A DNA stretch of 64,000 bases from Microbacterium sp. TNHR37B. GTDB taxonomy: Bacteria > Actinomycetota > Actinomycetes > Actinomycetales > Microbacteriaceae. The position numbers were made by a program, and so were the translations under genes. Positions 1 to 7,839 of this stretch are shown here, in pieces. The stretch covers positions 248,001 to 312,000 of the forward strand of contig NZ_LQGV01000003.1 in NCBI RefSeq assembly GCF_001620065.1, given 5' to 3'. The stretch's first letter is position 1, and every line of letters begins with the position of its first letter. The notes beneath the pieces are model-generated. The model had not been told where the DNA came from, did no database searches, and saw nothing but the letters and a program-made list of their open reading frames with translations.

Positions 1-116
1 AAGGTTGCGAGGCCGTTGATGCCCCCTCCGATGATGATCACGTCGGCGTACGGCCGGTCGATGAGCCTCGTACGATCCTCCGATGTGTGCATACCCGTCC
101 TCACGCCCCTGTGCAT
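1..116 (-). CDS. FAD-dependent oxidoreductase, N-terminal fragment (runs off left edge)
   Basis: Only the first 30-38 residues are in the window. They encode a beta strand and the turn ADVIIIGGGINGLAT, the glycine-rich ADP-binding signature of an FAD/NAD Rossmann fold. This form is common in GlpD-type glycerol-3-phosphate dehydrogenases and DadA/DAO-type flavoproteins, so the substrate cannot be fixed from what is visible. Two in-frame ATG codons 24 bases apart (first base at 116 and at 92), each behind a GGAGG or GAGG Shine-Dalgarno sequence, could be the start; the outer one is used here. The gene is divergent from the riboflavin operon, so the roughly 100 bases between them must hold both promoters. 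Confidence 0.7.
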   Translation of the reverse strand, partial: MHRGVRTGMHTSEDRTRLIDRPYADVIIIGGGINGLAT

Positions 117-126
117 ACCCGTCCTC
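86..126 (-). repeat. Tandem duplication of a ribosome binding site plus start codon
   Basis: A 17-bp unit, TGTGCATACCCGTCCTC on the plus strand, occurs at 86-102 and again at 110-126, exactly 24 bp (8 codons) apart. On the minus strand each copy carries a GAGGAC ribosome binding site followed by ATG-CAC-A, so the duplication gives the flavoprotein gene two in-frame translation starts. Confidence 0.75.
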
Positions 127-173
127 CCGCCCCCAGGCTACGTCGCGCGGCCTGTGGAGAGGCTGGCGCGGAA

Positions 174-203
174 TGAAACGCCGCGGGACGCGTTGAGTAC
201 ACT
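174..203 (+). promoter_or_regulatory. Candidate promoter of the riboflavin operon
   Basis: TACACT at 198-203 fits an actinobacterial -10 element and TGAAAC at 174-179 is a weak -35 with an 18-bp spacer. The start predicted from it, near base 210, lies a few bases before the FMN riboswitch, which supports the call. No transcript data are available. Confidence 0.4.
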
Positions 204-215
204 CGGAAGCACGAT

Positions 216-352
216 GTGCTCCGGGGTCGGTGAGAATCCGAACCGGCGGTGACAGTCCGCGAGCCCCTCGCCACGGCGACGGGTTGACCTGGTGGAACTC
301 CAGGACCGACGGTGATGCGACGCGAGTCGCGAGTCCGGATGGGAGGAAGCAC
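216..352 (+). ncRNA. FMN riboswitch (RFN element)
   Basis: The segment has the conserved blocks of the RFN aptamer: GGTCGGTGAGAATCCGAACC followed by GGCGGT near 225-250, a distal GAGTCCGGATGGGAGGAAGC block at 331-350, and a closing P1 helix in which GTGCT (216-220) pairs with AGCAC (348-352). It lies directly upstream of ribD. FMN binding to such elements represses riboflavin genes. The aptamer ends about 70 bases before the chosen ribD start and no U-run terminator is seen, so control is more likely at translation initiation or through Rho (inference). Confidence 0.95.
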
Positions 353-424
353 AGGCGGTGTGCGTCGATGGCGCATGCCGACGAGGCGTCGACCGATCCC
401 CGGAGTCCGACCGAAGGACGAGGG

Positions 425-1456
425 ATGGCCGCCACCGACCGCGAGAGCGAGGCGATGCGCCGCGCGCTGACGCTGGCGCTCAACGGGCCGCGAGGGGTGA
501 ACCCGCAAGTGGGCGCGGTGATCCTCGGCGCCGACGGCGAACTGCTCGCCGAGGGCTGGCACCGCGGCGCGGGCACCGCGCACGCGGAGGTCGACGCCCT
601 CTCGCGCCTCTCCCCCGAGGCCGCGCGCGGCGCGACGGCCGTCGTGAGCCTCGAGCCGTGCAACCACACGGGCCGCACGGGCCCGTGCGCGCAGGCGCTG
701 ATCGATGCCGGGATCGCGCGCGTGGTCTACGCGATCGACGACCCCGGCGAAGCGTCCTCGGGCGGAGCCGACCGGCTCCGGGCCGCGGGCGTCGACGTCG
801 TCGCGGGCGTGCGCGCCGACGAGGCCACGGCGCTCCTGGCGGGGTGGCTGACCGTGCAGCGGCTCGGGCGTCCGCACGTGACGATCAAGTGGGCGCAGTC
901 GCTCGACGGACGCGCCGCCGCCCAGGACGGCACCAGCCAGTGGATCACGGGGCCCGAGGCGCGGGCGGACGTGCACCGCCGGCGCGCGGTCGCGGACGCG
1001 ATCGTCGTCGGCACCGGCACGCTGCTGGCCGACGATCCGGCGCTGACGGCGCGGGAGCCGGGTGGCGGACTGCTCCCGGACCAGCCGCGTCCGGTCATCG
1101 TCGGGACCCGCGCGGTGCCGCAAGACGCCGCCGTCCGACGCCACCCCCGTCCCTTCCTGCAGGACGAGGGCGACGACCTTCCCGACCTCCTCGACCGCCT
1201 GCGCGAACTGGGTGCTCACTCCGTCTTCGTCGAGGGCGGCCCGACGCTGGCCAGCTCCTTCCTGCGTGCAGGTCTCGTCGACGAGGTCCTCACCTACATC
1301 GCCCCCACCGTGATCGGCGGCGACCGCGTGGCCGTCACCGATGTCGGGGTGTCCACGATCGCCCAGCAACGACGACTCGAGATCGTCACGGTCGAGCGCC
1401 TCGGCGCCGACCTCCTCGTCACCACCCGCCCCCTCACCGAGAAGGAGACCCCCTGA
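425..1456 (+). CDS. ribD: Bifunctional pyrimidine deaminase/reductase RibD
   Basis: RibD carries out the second and third steps of riboflavin synthesis: deamination of the diaminopyrimidine ribosyl phosphate, then NADPH-dependent reduction of the ribose. The N-terminal half holds the zinc-dependent deaminase motif, H53-A-E55 and P-C79-N-H-T-G-R-T-G-P-C88. The C-terminal half has the reductase start IKWAQSLDGR followed by the DVHRRRAVADAIVVG stretch. At 343 residues it matches the family. An upstream in-frame ATG at 368 exists, but the ATG used has AAGGACGAGGG at proper spacing and gives the usual short N-terminus before EAMRRAL. The stop overlaps the ribE start (TGATG). First gene of the FMN-controlled operon. 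Confidence 0.95.
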   Translation: MAATDRESEAMRRALTLALNGPRGVNPQVGAVILGADGELLAEGWHRGAGTAHAEVDALSRLSPEAARGATAVVSLEPCNHTGRTGPCAQALIDAGIARVVYAIDDPGEASSGGADRLRAAGVDVVAGVRADEATALLAGWLTVQRLGRPHVTIKWAQSLDGRAAAQDGTSQWITGPEARADVHRRRAVADAIVVGTGTLLADDPALTAREPGGGLLPDQPRPVIVGTRAVPQDAAVRRHPRPFLQDEGDDLPDLLDRLRELGAHSVFVEGGPTLASSFLRAGLVDEVLTYIAPTVIGGDRVAVTDVGVSTIAQQRRLEIVTVERLGADLLVTTRPLTEKETP

Positions 1457-2091
1457 TGTTCACCGGGATCATCGAAGAGCGTGGCGTCGTCACCGCCATC
1501 GAGCCGTCCGGCGACGGTGTGCGACTCACGGTGCGCTCGCCCCTCGCGGTGTCGGACGCCCGCCGGGGCGACTCGATCGCCATCAGCGGGGTGTGCCTGA
1601 CGGTCACCGATCAGGGCGCGGACTGGTTCACCGCCGACGTGATGAAGCAGACGCTGGACATGTCCAGCCTCGGCGCCTTCGAGATCGGTGCGGAGGTGAA
1701 CGTCGAGCGGGCGCTCGCCGCGCACGCGCGCCTGGGCGGACACATCGTGCAGGGCCACGTCGACGGCACCGGGCACGTCATCGAGGTGCGGCCGGGAGAG
1801 CAGTGGCGCGTGATCCGGGTGTCGCTGCCTGCCGACCTGGCACCGCTCGTGGTCGACAAGGGTTCGATCTCGCTGCAGGGGGTCTCCCTGACGGTCTCGG
1901 CCGTCTCCCCCGCCGAGGAGTCCGAGCCCTGGTTCGAGGTGTCCCTCATCCCCGAGACCCTCGACAAGACGACCCTCGGCGCGCTGCGCCCCGGCGACCG
2001 CGTGAACCTGGAGACAGACATTCTCGCGCGCCACGTGCAGCGCCTCCTCGCTTTCCGACCCGACACCATCCGAGAAGGAGGCTCCGAATGA
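1456..2091 (+). CDS. ribE: Riboflavin synthase alpha chain
   Basis: This enzyme dismutates two molecules of 6,7-dimethyl-8-ribityllumazine into riboflavin and the diaminopyrimidine substrate. The 211-residue protein opens with MFTGIIEERG, the signature of the first lumazine-binding domain. The repeated barrel motifs are visible as ISGVCLTV in the N-terminal half with its partner LGGHIVQGHVDGTG, and as LQGVSLTV in the second half. The start codon overlaps the ribD stop and the stop overlaps the ribBA start (ATGA), so the rib genes are probably translationally coupled. Confidence 0.96.
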   Translation: MFTGIIEERGVVTAIEPSGDGVRLTVRSPLAVSDARRGDSIAISGVCLTVTDQGADWFTADVMKQTLDMSSLGAFEIGAEVNVERALAAHARLGGHIVQGHVDGTGHVIEVRPGEQWRVIRVSLPADLAPLVVDKGSISLQGVSLTVSAVSPAEESEPWFEVSLIPETLDKTTLGALRPGDRVNLETDILARHVQRLLAFRPDTIREGGSE

Positions 2092-3362
2092 GCCTTTCCA
2101 CCATCCCCGAGGCCCTGGACGCCCTCCGCGCCGGCCGCCCCGTCATCGTCGCCGACGATGAGAACCGCGAGAACGAGGGCGACATCATCCTGTCGGCCGA
2201 GCTCGCCACACCCGAGTGGCTCGCCTGGACCATCCGCTGGTCCAGCGGCTTCCTGTGCGCCCCGATGCCGGCCGACTGGGCCGACCGACTCGACCTTCCT
2301 CCCATGGTGGCGGTCAACGAGGACAGCCGCGGCACGGCCTACACCGTGAGCGTGGACGCCGCCGACCGCGTGTCGACAGGCATCAGCGCCGCCGACCGCG
2401 CGCACACCCTGAACGTCCTGGCCGATCCCGCCTCGACGCCGTCTTCCGTCATCCGCCCCGGCCACATCCTGCCGCTGCGCGCCGTCGACGGTGGGGTGCG
2501 GGAGCGCGCAGGGCACACCGAGGCCGCCGTGGAGCTGATGACCCTCGCCGGCCTGCAGCCGGTCGGGGCGATCGGTGAGGTCGTCGCCGAGGACGGCAGC
2601 ATGATGCGCCTTCCGGGCCTGCTCGAACTCGGGGCGCGAGAGAACGTGCCGGTCATCACGATCGAGCAGCTGATCGCCCACCTCGACGGCACGTCGGTGG
2701 CCCAGGCGCAGAGCGAGCACGGGTCGCGGCGACGTGTGAGCCTCCGCGCGGAGGCGCAGGTGCCGACCTCGCACGGTTCCTTCCGCTTCCTGGCGTACAA
2801 GGACCGGATCACCGGGACCGACCACATCGCCGTCGTCTCGGGTGACCTCACCGACGACGCGTCGCTCGTGCGCGTGCATTCGGAGTGCCTGACCGGCGAG
2901 GCCTTCGGCTCGCTGAAGTGCGAGTGCGGACCGCAGCTGGACGCCGCCCTCGACGCGATCGAGCAGGACGGCGGCGTGGTCATCTACATGCGGGGCCACG
3001 AAGGACGAGGCATCGGGCTCATCAACAAGCTCCGCGCCTACAGCCTCCAGGAGCGCGGGCTCGACACCGTCGATGCGAACCTCGCTCTCGGCCTCCCGGC
3101 CGACGCGCGCGACTACGCCGCCGCTGCCGGCATCCTCGCCGACCTCGGCGTCGACAAGGTGCGCCTCCTCACGAACAACACCGACAAGGTCAACCAGCTG
3201 CGGGCGCTCGGACTCGACATCGTCGAGCAGGTGCCGCTCCTGGTCGGCGTCGGGCCGAACAACCACCAGTACCTCGCCACGAAGGCGGAGCGCATGGGGC
3301 ACATCATCGACGGCGCGGCGCTGGATCAGGCGCTGGCCGGAGCACAGGGAGAGAACGCATGA
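2088..3362 (+). CDS. ribBA: Bifunctional DHBP synthase / GTP cyclohydrolase II
   Basis: The two domains feed both branches of the riboflavin pathway. The N-terminal domain (about 1-205) is 3,4-dihydroxy-2-butanone 4-phosphate synthase, with the acidic loop [10 protein letters not shown] at residues 23-32 and a GHTEAAV motif. The C-terminal domain (about 210-405) is GTP cyclohydrolase II, with zinc ligands C267, C278 and C280 in [18 protein letters not shown] and the catalytic [10 protein letters not shown] loop. At 424 residues both domains are full length. A GAAGGAGG sequence lies about 8 bases before the ATG. Overlaps its neighbours by 4 bp on each side. Confidence 0.96.
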   Translation: MSLSTIPEALDALRAGRPVIVADDENRENEGDIILSAELATPEWLAWTIRWSSGFLCAPMPADWADRLDLPPMVAVNEDSRGTAYTVSVDAADRVSTGISAADRAHTLNVLADPASTPSSVIRPGHILPLRAVDGGVRERAGHTEAAVELMTLAGLQPVGAIGEVVAEDGSMMRLPGLLELGARENVPVITIEQLIAHLDGTSVAQAQSEHGSRRRVSLRAEAQVPTSHGSFRFLAYKDRITGTDHIAVVSGDLTDDASLVRVHSECLTGEAFGSLKCECGPQLDAALDAIEQDGGVVIYMRGHEGRGIGLINKLRAYSLQERGLDTVDANLALGLPADARDYAAAAGILADLGVDKVRLLTNNTDKVNQLRALGLDIVEQVPLLVGVGPNNHQYLATKAERMGHIIDGAALDQALAGAQGENA

Positions 3363-3832
3363 GCGGACACGGCGCGCCCACGACGGACCGGATCGACGCG
3401 ACGGGGCTGCGGGTGATCGTGGTCGCCGGCACGTGGCACGACACCATCACCGACGGCCTCATCGCGGGAGCCGAGCGCGTCTTGGAGGCCTCCGGGGCGT
3501 CGTGGCGGCTCGTGCGGGTGCCGGGCTCCTTCGAGCTCCCCGTCGCGAGCAAGGTGGCGCTGGAGGCGGGGGCCGATGCGGTCGTCGCCCTCGGGGTCAT
3601 CATCCGCGGGGGAACACCCCACTTCGAGTACGTCTCCTCGGCGGCGACCGACGGGCTCACGCGCGTGGCGCTGGAGACGGGCAAGCCCGTGGGATTCGGG
3701 GTCTTGACCCTCGACGACGAGCAGCAGGGCCTCGACCGTGCGGGCCTCGCCGGCTCGAAGGAGGACAAGGGCGCCGAGGCGGCCGACGCGGCCCTGCGCA
3801 CCGCGGTGCTGCTGCGCGAGCTGCGCGGCTGA
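3359..3832 (+). CDS. ribH: 6,7-dimethyl-8-ribityllumazine synthase
   Basis: RibH condenses the ribityl pyrimidinedione with dihydroxybutanone phosphate to give lumazine, the substrate of riboflavin synthase; the family forms pentamers or 60-subunit capsids. The 157-residue protein has VPGSFELP near residues 54-61 and the active-site stretch [12 protein letters not shown] with catalytic H88. It is the last gene of the rib operon. Its stop codon lies inside a palindrome that also holds the stop of the convergent gene. Confidence 0.96.
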   Translation: MSGHGAPTTDRIDATGLRVIVVAGTWHDTITDGLIAGAERVLEASGASWRLVRVPGSFELPVASKVALEAGADAVVALGVIIRGGTPHFEYVSSAATDGLTRVALETGKPVGFGVLTLDDEQQGLDRAGLAGSKEDKGAEAADAALRTAVLLRELRG

Positions 3833-3847
3833 GCCCGGGGGCTCAGC
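3828..3847. terminator. Bidirectional hairpin spanning two stop codons
   Basis: GCTGAGCC and GGCTCAGC form a perfect 8-bp stem around a CGGG loop. The left arm contains the TGA of ribH and the right arm contains, on the other strand, the TGA of the convergent GH130-like gene. No U-run follows, as is usual for high-GC actinobacterial terminators. Confidence 0.7.
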
Positions 3848-4883
3848 GCACGAACAGCTGCACCTGTGCCGTCCCCGGAGGGGCGTCCCACCCCTGAGCG
3901 AACATCGTCTCGCCTCGCCAACGGACGATACCGCCCCAGGCGAGCGTGCCGCCCGGCGCCAGTTCCCTCGCGGTGAAGGGGTCGTCGAGTCGGTAGAGCG
4001 CCTGCCCCGCGCGCCAGGTGGCCTCCGACTCGTAGAAGAAGTCGAGGACGAGACGGTCCTCGATGACGATCGCCGTGGCCACCTCGTGCAGGACGTCGCC
4101 GAACCCCGCGAGGTCGAGGTAGTCGCACGGGGCGAAGCTCCAGCTGACGAGGTCGGGCGAGCGGCCCACGTGCAGGCGGCCGTTGCAGCCTTCCGAGAGG
4201 TACATCAGGTACTCCCCGCCGATGCGCACGGCGTTGCCGTCGAGGTCACGCGGGATGACGGCGCCCTTCGCCCAGAGCCGTGAGACCTCGCGGTCGACGA
4301 CCCGTCCGCGTTTGGTCCAGGTGAGGAGGTCGTCGGACTCCGCGACCGAGATGTCGCACCCGACGTCGCCCACCTCGTATCCCGGCGACGGGTACTGCGC
4401 GCGGTCGGCGTCGGTGACGGTGAACACCCCGTTGTAGAAGAGCAGGTAGCGACCGTCGGCTCGGTAGATCTTGGGATCCTCGACTCCGAGGTCCTCCCCC
4501 TCGACCGTCGGCCAGACGAGAGGGTTGGTGCTGTCGTCGCGCCACGTCCCGTCCCCTTCCCGCACGGCATGACCGATGCGCGAAGCCAACGACTCCTTCG
4601 CCGGAGACGCCCGATAGAAGAGGTGGAGCCGGTCGCCCTCCGGCAGGAGCGAGGAGTTGATGAGCGACGCCACCTCCCACCCGATGCGCCACGGATCCTC
4701 CCAGGGACGACCGTCGAACCGCAGCTCCGGGCGCTCGGTGAAGGGGCCGACCTGCCACTCCCGCGGCTCGGTGAACTGCGCGAGGAAGGTGTGTTCGGAC
4801 AGGGCGTCGGTCCGCGGGTTGGCTTGTGCCCGCGCGCGGGCGAGGGCGGCACGCTGCGACGCCGATGTGAGCGGCCGGGTCAT
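3843..4883 (-). CDS. GH130-like beta-propeller glycosidase/phosphorylase
   Basis: A 346-residue protein of the five-bladed beta-propeller glycosidase superfamily. Repeated short strands (RLHLFYRASP, RYLLFYNGVF, EYLMYLSEG) and the motif LGVEDPKIYR resemble GH130, whose members cleave beta-mannosides inside the cell, mostly by phosphorolysis to mannose 1-phosphate. No signal peptide is present, as expected for a cytoplasmic enzyme fed by the adjacent ABC importer. It is last in the operon and its start overlaps the stop of the upstream GH130-like gene. Whether it is a phosphorylase or a hydrolase cannot be decided from motifs alone, and a relationship to GH43/GH32-like propellers is possible. 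Confidence 0.7.
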   Translation of the reverse strand: MTRPLTSASQRAALARARAQANPRTDALSEHTFLAQFTEPREWQVGPFTERPELRFDGRPWEDPWRIGWEVASLINSSLLPEGDRLHLFYRASPAKESLASRIGHAVREGDGTWRDDSTNPLVWPTVEGEDLGVEDPKIYRADGRYLLFYNGVFTVTDADRAQYPSPGYEVGDVGCDISVAESDDLLTWTKRGRVVDREVSRLWAKGAVIPRDLDGNAVRIGGEYLMYLSEGCNGRLHVGRSPDLVSWSFAPCDYLDLAGFGDVLHEVATAIVIEDRLVLDFFYESEATWRAGQALYRLDDPFTARELAPGGTLAWGGIVRWRGETMFAQGWDAPPGTAQVQLFVR

Positions 4884-5968
4884 GATTCCCGCCGCACGAG
4901 CTCAGCGACGCCGATGCGGCTGTCCGCCATGCCGTAGAAGACGAAGTCGCGCCCCTCGATCCGTTCCACGGCCGTCGGGAACACCACGTTGGCCACCACG
5001 CCTTCGCGCTCCCCGTCGGTCTCCGGGGTCATCAGCGGCGCCGCGGTGCGTTGGAGGACACGGGACGGATCGGCCGGGTCGAGCAGCATCGCTCCGACCG
5101 CATAGTGGACGTCGGCCTGCGGGGTGAACACGCTTCCCTCGATCGTGCCCGAGACACCGTGGTAGACCAGCAGCCATCCCTCGGGAACCCGCACCGGCGC
5201 GGGCCCGGCACCGATCTTCAGGCTCTCCCAGTCCTGTTCGGGGCCGGCCAGGAACCGGTGGTCCCGGGGACGCGTGAGCGCCGACTCGTCGCGGCGCACC
5301 TCGTCGGCCGGCACGTAGGAGATCCAGATGCTCGGCCGGTGTTCGAGCACGCCGCCCGGCAGGCGCACGTCGTGATCGGGGCGCACGAAGCTGAGATCCC
5401 ACATCGGCCGGTGCAGGAGCGCGATCGACGGGGTTCCGTCGGGGGCGGGCACGATCTCCGGGAAGAAGACGACGTCTTTGTTGGGGAACAGCGTCAGGTC
5501 GAGGTCGAGTGCGTCGTCGTACGCGAACTGCAGCGGTCCGAGGCGCCGCCAGGAGTGCGCGTCCTCGGAGACGGCCAGCGCCGTCCGCGGTCCCGTGGGG
5601 CCGAAGGCGACGTAGGTCATGACGTAGAGCCCGAGGGCGTCGATGCGGGTGATGCGCGGGTCTTCGGTGCCTCCGTGCCGACCCCCCGCTTCCCAGGTGC
5701 GGGCGGGTTCGAGAGCGATGCCGTCGCGGCGCACCCCGGTGGGCACTCCGCCGTCGCAGAGCACCTCGGCGCGGCCGATGCGCGAGAAGTTTCCCTCGGA
5801 GACCAGGCGGGGAAAGAGCCACACCGTGCCCTGCGGGTCGGTCGCCACCGCGGGGTTGAGGACGCCTTCCACCTCCTCGGGCGCCTGCGGATCGGGCGCC
5901 ATGATCACGCCGAGACGATGGATCTCGTAGGGGACGGTGGATGCCGTGGAGACGGCGGGAGAGGTCAT
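4880..5968 (-). CDS. GH130 family mannoside phosphorylase-like protein
   Basis: The 362-residue cytoplasmic protein has GH130 features: EGVLNPAVATDPQGTVWLF near the N-terminus, GGTEDPRITRID in the region of the catalytic aspartate, and later LLHRPMWDLSF and WLLVYHGV strands. Known relatives phosphorolyse beta-1,4-mannosyl-glucose or manno-oligosaccharides to mannose 1-phosphate. It follows two sugar permeases and precedes a second, divergent paralogue, so the two probably act on different linkages or chain lengths of the same imported oligosaccharide (inference). The start chosen begins MTSPAVSTAS, about 40 bases after the permease stop. Confidence 0.8.
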   Translation of the reverse strand: MTSPAVSTASTVPYEIHRLGVIMAPDPQAPEEVEGVLNPAVATDPQGTVWLFPRLVSEGNFSRIGRAEVLCDGGVPTGVRRDGIALEPARTWEAGGRHGGTEDPRITRIDALGLYVMTYVAFGPTGPRTALAVSEDAHSWRRLGPLQFAYDDALDLDLTLFPNKDVVFFPEIVPAPDGTPSIALLHRPMWDLSFVRPDHDVRLPGGVLEHRPSIWISYVPADEVRRDESALTRPRDHRFLAGPEQDWESLKIGAGPAPVRVPEGWLLVYHGVSGTIEGSVFTPQADVHYAVGAMLLDPADPSRVLQRTAAPLMTPETDGEREGVVANVVFPTAVERIEGRDFVFYGMADSRIGVAELVRRES

Positions 5969-6009
5969 GAGACAGCCTTCGTGTCGAGAGGGGACGGGGC
6001 AGGGAGGGG

Positions 6010-6867
6010 TCAGCCCTTGACGGAGCCGACGACGCCACCGACGAGGTAGCGCTGCAGGAAGACGTAGGCCGCGAGCAACGGCGCAGCGACGATCATCGTG
6101 GCCGCGGCCAGGAGCGGCCAGTCGTTGGTGTAGGTGCCTTTGAACGCGTACAGACCGAGGGAGATCGGACTCTTCGCGGGATCGGGCAGAAGGATCGTCG
6201 CGAGAATGATGTCGTTCCACACGCCGATCGCTTGCAGGATGAACACGGTGGCCAGGGCGGGGCGGGCCATCGGGATCACGAACGTCATGAGGTAGCGCCA
6301 ATAGCCGCAACCGTCCACGGCGGCCGCTTCGTCGAGCTCGAACGGGATCGAGCGCACGTAGCCGGCGAGCAGGATCGGCCCGATCCCCACCCCCGCGGCC
6401 ATGATGGCGATGTAGCCGATCTGCGTGTTGTAGAGCCCCAGGCGGAGCAGGAGCTGGAACTGCGTGATGAGGGCGTTGGGGAGGAACAGGAGCACCACGA
6501 ACAGCAGGTTCCACAGGCGCGGGTGCTTCACGTACGACCTCGCCACCGGGAACGCGAGCACGAGCGAGACCGCGGTCCCGATCGCCGCGGCCGTCAGCGT
6601 GTAGATGATGCTGTTGGCCAGGTAGGCACCGAAGTTCCCCTGCACCCAGGCCGCTCCGAAGTTTCCCCACTGCGGCTCGGTCACCACGGCCCCGGGATCG
6701 GCGAAGAAGGCACCGCTCGATTTGAGCGAGGTGTTCAGCAGGAACGCCAGGGGGAAGAGGTAGCAGACGGCGACGAGGGCCAGCAGGAGGTAGGACACCA
6801 CTCGGCCGGGCGTGAGCGGACGTCGACGCTTCTCGACGCGGCCGGGGCGTCGTTCCAGGGTGGTCAC
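6010..6867 (-). CDS. Sugar ABC transporter permease, MalG type
   Basis: Inner-membrane subunit of a CUT1-family carbohydrate importer, 285 residues with six predicted membrane segments. The first is YLLLALVAVCYLFPLAFLLN. The EAA loop that contacts the ATPase is ELDEAAAVDGCGYWRYLMTFVIP. The C-terminal VGGVVGSVKG resembles the conserved MalG tail. The GTG start overlaps the stop of the MalF-type gene (GTGA), giving the start MTTLERRPGR. No ATPase gene is present in this cluster, so the transporter probably uses a shared MsmK-like ATPase encoded elsewhere, as is common in actinobacteria. Confidence 0.9.
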   Translation of the reverse strand: MTTLERRPGRVEKRRRPLTPGRVVSYLLLALVAVCYLFPLAFLLNTSLKSSGAFFADPGAVVTEPQWGNFGAAWVQGNFGAYLANSIIYTLTAAAIGTAVSLVLAFPVARSYVKHPRLWNLLFVVLLFLPNALITQFQLLLRLGLYNTQIGYIAIMAAGVGIGPILLAGYVRSIPFELDEAAAVDGCGYWRYLMTFVIPMARPALATVFILQAIGVWNDIILATILLPDPAKSPISLGLYAFKGTYTNDWPLLAAATMIVAAPLLAAYVFLQRYLVGGVVGSVKG

Positions 6868-7772
6868 AGCCGGGCCTCCCTTCTGCGCAGGTACCACATC
6901 ACCAGGAGAGAGGCGATGCCGACGATGAAGAACTGGATGACGGAGATGGTCGCGGCATACCCCTGCGACTGGCCCATGCCGCTGGTGGTGGACCCCCCGA
7001 AGGCCTGGGCGAAGATCGCGAGCGAGAGCAACTGCGTGGCCGGGTTGTTCGGGCCGGTGAGGACGTAGGCGAGCTGGTAGCTCTGCAGCGAGCCGACGAT
7101 CGCGAGGAGCACGTTGGCCGTGACAGAGGGGGCCAGCAGCGGGATCGTGACCAGACGCAGTCTCTTCGCCCCGTCCGCGCCGTCGAGGGCCGCCGCCTCG
7201 TACAGCTCCTCGGGGATGGACTGGAGCCCGGCGAGATAGATGACCACGGCGACGCCGAGCCCCGCCCAGATCTGCACGAAGATCACGAGACCGAGAGCCA
7301 AGGCGGGGTCGCCGAAGAAGGCCGAGTCGGCCCCGAACCACGACCAGATCGTGGCGGCGGGCCCGGCCGACGGGTTGAAGAACAACGACCAGATGAGGCC
7401 GATGACGGTGACGCCGAGAATCGTCGGCAGGAACACCAGGGCGCGTGTGAAGGTGCGCCCGCGCAGTTTGGTGTTCAGGAGCACCGCGATGCCGAGCGCC
7501 AGCACGTTGATGACGACGGTGGAGACGATCGCGTAGACGAGGGTGTTCTGCAGGGCGTTGAGGTTGTAGCCGAGCTTGGCGGCGGAGAAGAAGCGGGCGT
7601 AGTTCTCCAGGCCGACGAAGTTCACGGGGATTCCGGGAAGGCCCCGGATATCGGTGAAGGAGATCGCGAAGACGGCGACCGCCGGGACGAGGGCGAAGAC
7701 GGCGAGGACAGCCGCGCCGGCGCTCATGCTCACCCGCATGGTGCGACGGTGCCCGAAGGGGAAGGTGCTCAT
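6864..7772 (-). CDS. Sugar ABC transporter permease, MalF type
   Basis: Partner permease of the MalG-type subunit, 302 residues, with six predicted membrane segments and the EAA loop EELYEAAALDGADGAKRLRLVTIPLL. A short cytoplasmic N-terminus (MSTFPFGHRRTMR) precedes the first helix. AGGAG lies 4 bases before the ATG. It is separated from the upstream binding-protein gene by a strong hairpin, which would let the binding protein be made in excess over the permeases. Confidence 0.9.
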   Translation of the reverse strand: MSTFPFGHRRTMRVSMSAGAAVLAVFALVPAVAVFAISFTDIRGLPGIPVNFVGLENYARFFSAAKLGYNLNALQNTLVYAIVSTVVINVLALGIAVLLNTKLRGRTFTRALVFLPTILGVTVIGLIWSLFFNPSAGPAATIWSWFGADSAFFGDPALALGLVIFVQIWAGLGVAVVIYLAGLQSIPEELYEAAALDGADGAKRLRLVTIPLLAPSVTANVLLAIVGSLQSYQLAYVLTGPNNPATQLLSLAIFAQAFGGSTTSGMGQSQGYAATISVIQFFIVGIASLLVMWYLRRREARL

Positions 7773-7791
7773 ACCACTCCTGGGGAGGTGG

Positions 7792-7825
7792 CCGCGGGCG
7801 ACGACAGCCTGGTCGTCGCCCGCGG
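7792..7825. terminator. Intercistronic 14-bp perfect hairpin between binding-protein and permease genes
   Basis: CCGCGGGCGACGAC (7792-7805) and GTCGTCGCCCGCGG (7812-7825) are perfectly complementary around a 6-base loop. It lies 15 bases after the stop of the solute-binding protein gene. With no U-run and a good ribosome binding site just downstream, it looks like a partial attenuator or a 3'-end stabiliser of the binding-protein message rather than a full operon end. Confidence 0.65.
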
Positions 7826-7839
7826 GTGCGGTCGGTCGA

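Noticed and set aside
16..252. Small plus-strand open frame at the left end
   Set aside because: It lies opposite the flavoprotein start and runs into the FMN aptamer; no ribosome binding site and no similarity.
101..1369. 422-codon minus-strand open frame opposite ribD
   Set aside because: It overlaps the FMN riboswitch and a well-conserved RibD and encodes only Arg/Gly/Asp-rich shadow sequence.
5051..6049. Long plus-strand open frame opposite the GH130-like gene
   Set aside because: No recognisable domain and composition typical of an antisense shadow; the minus-strand gene has clear family motifs.
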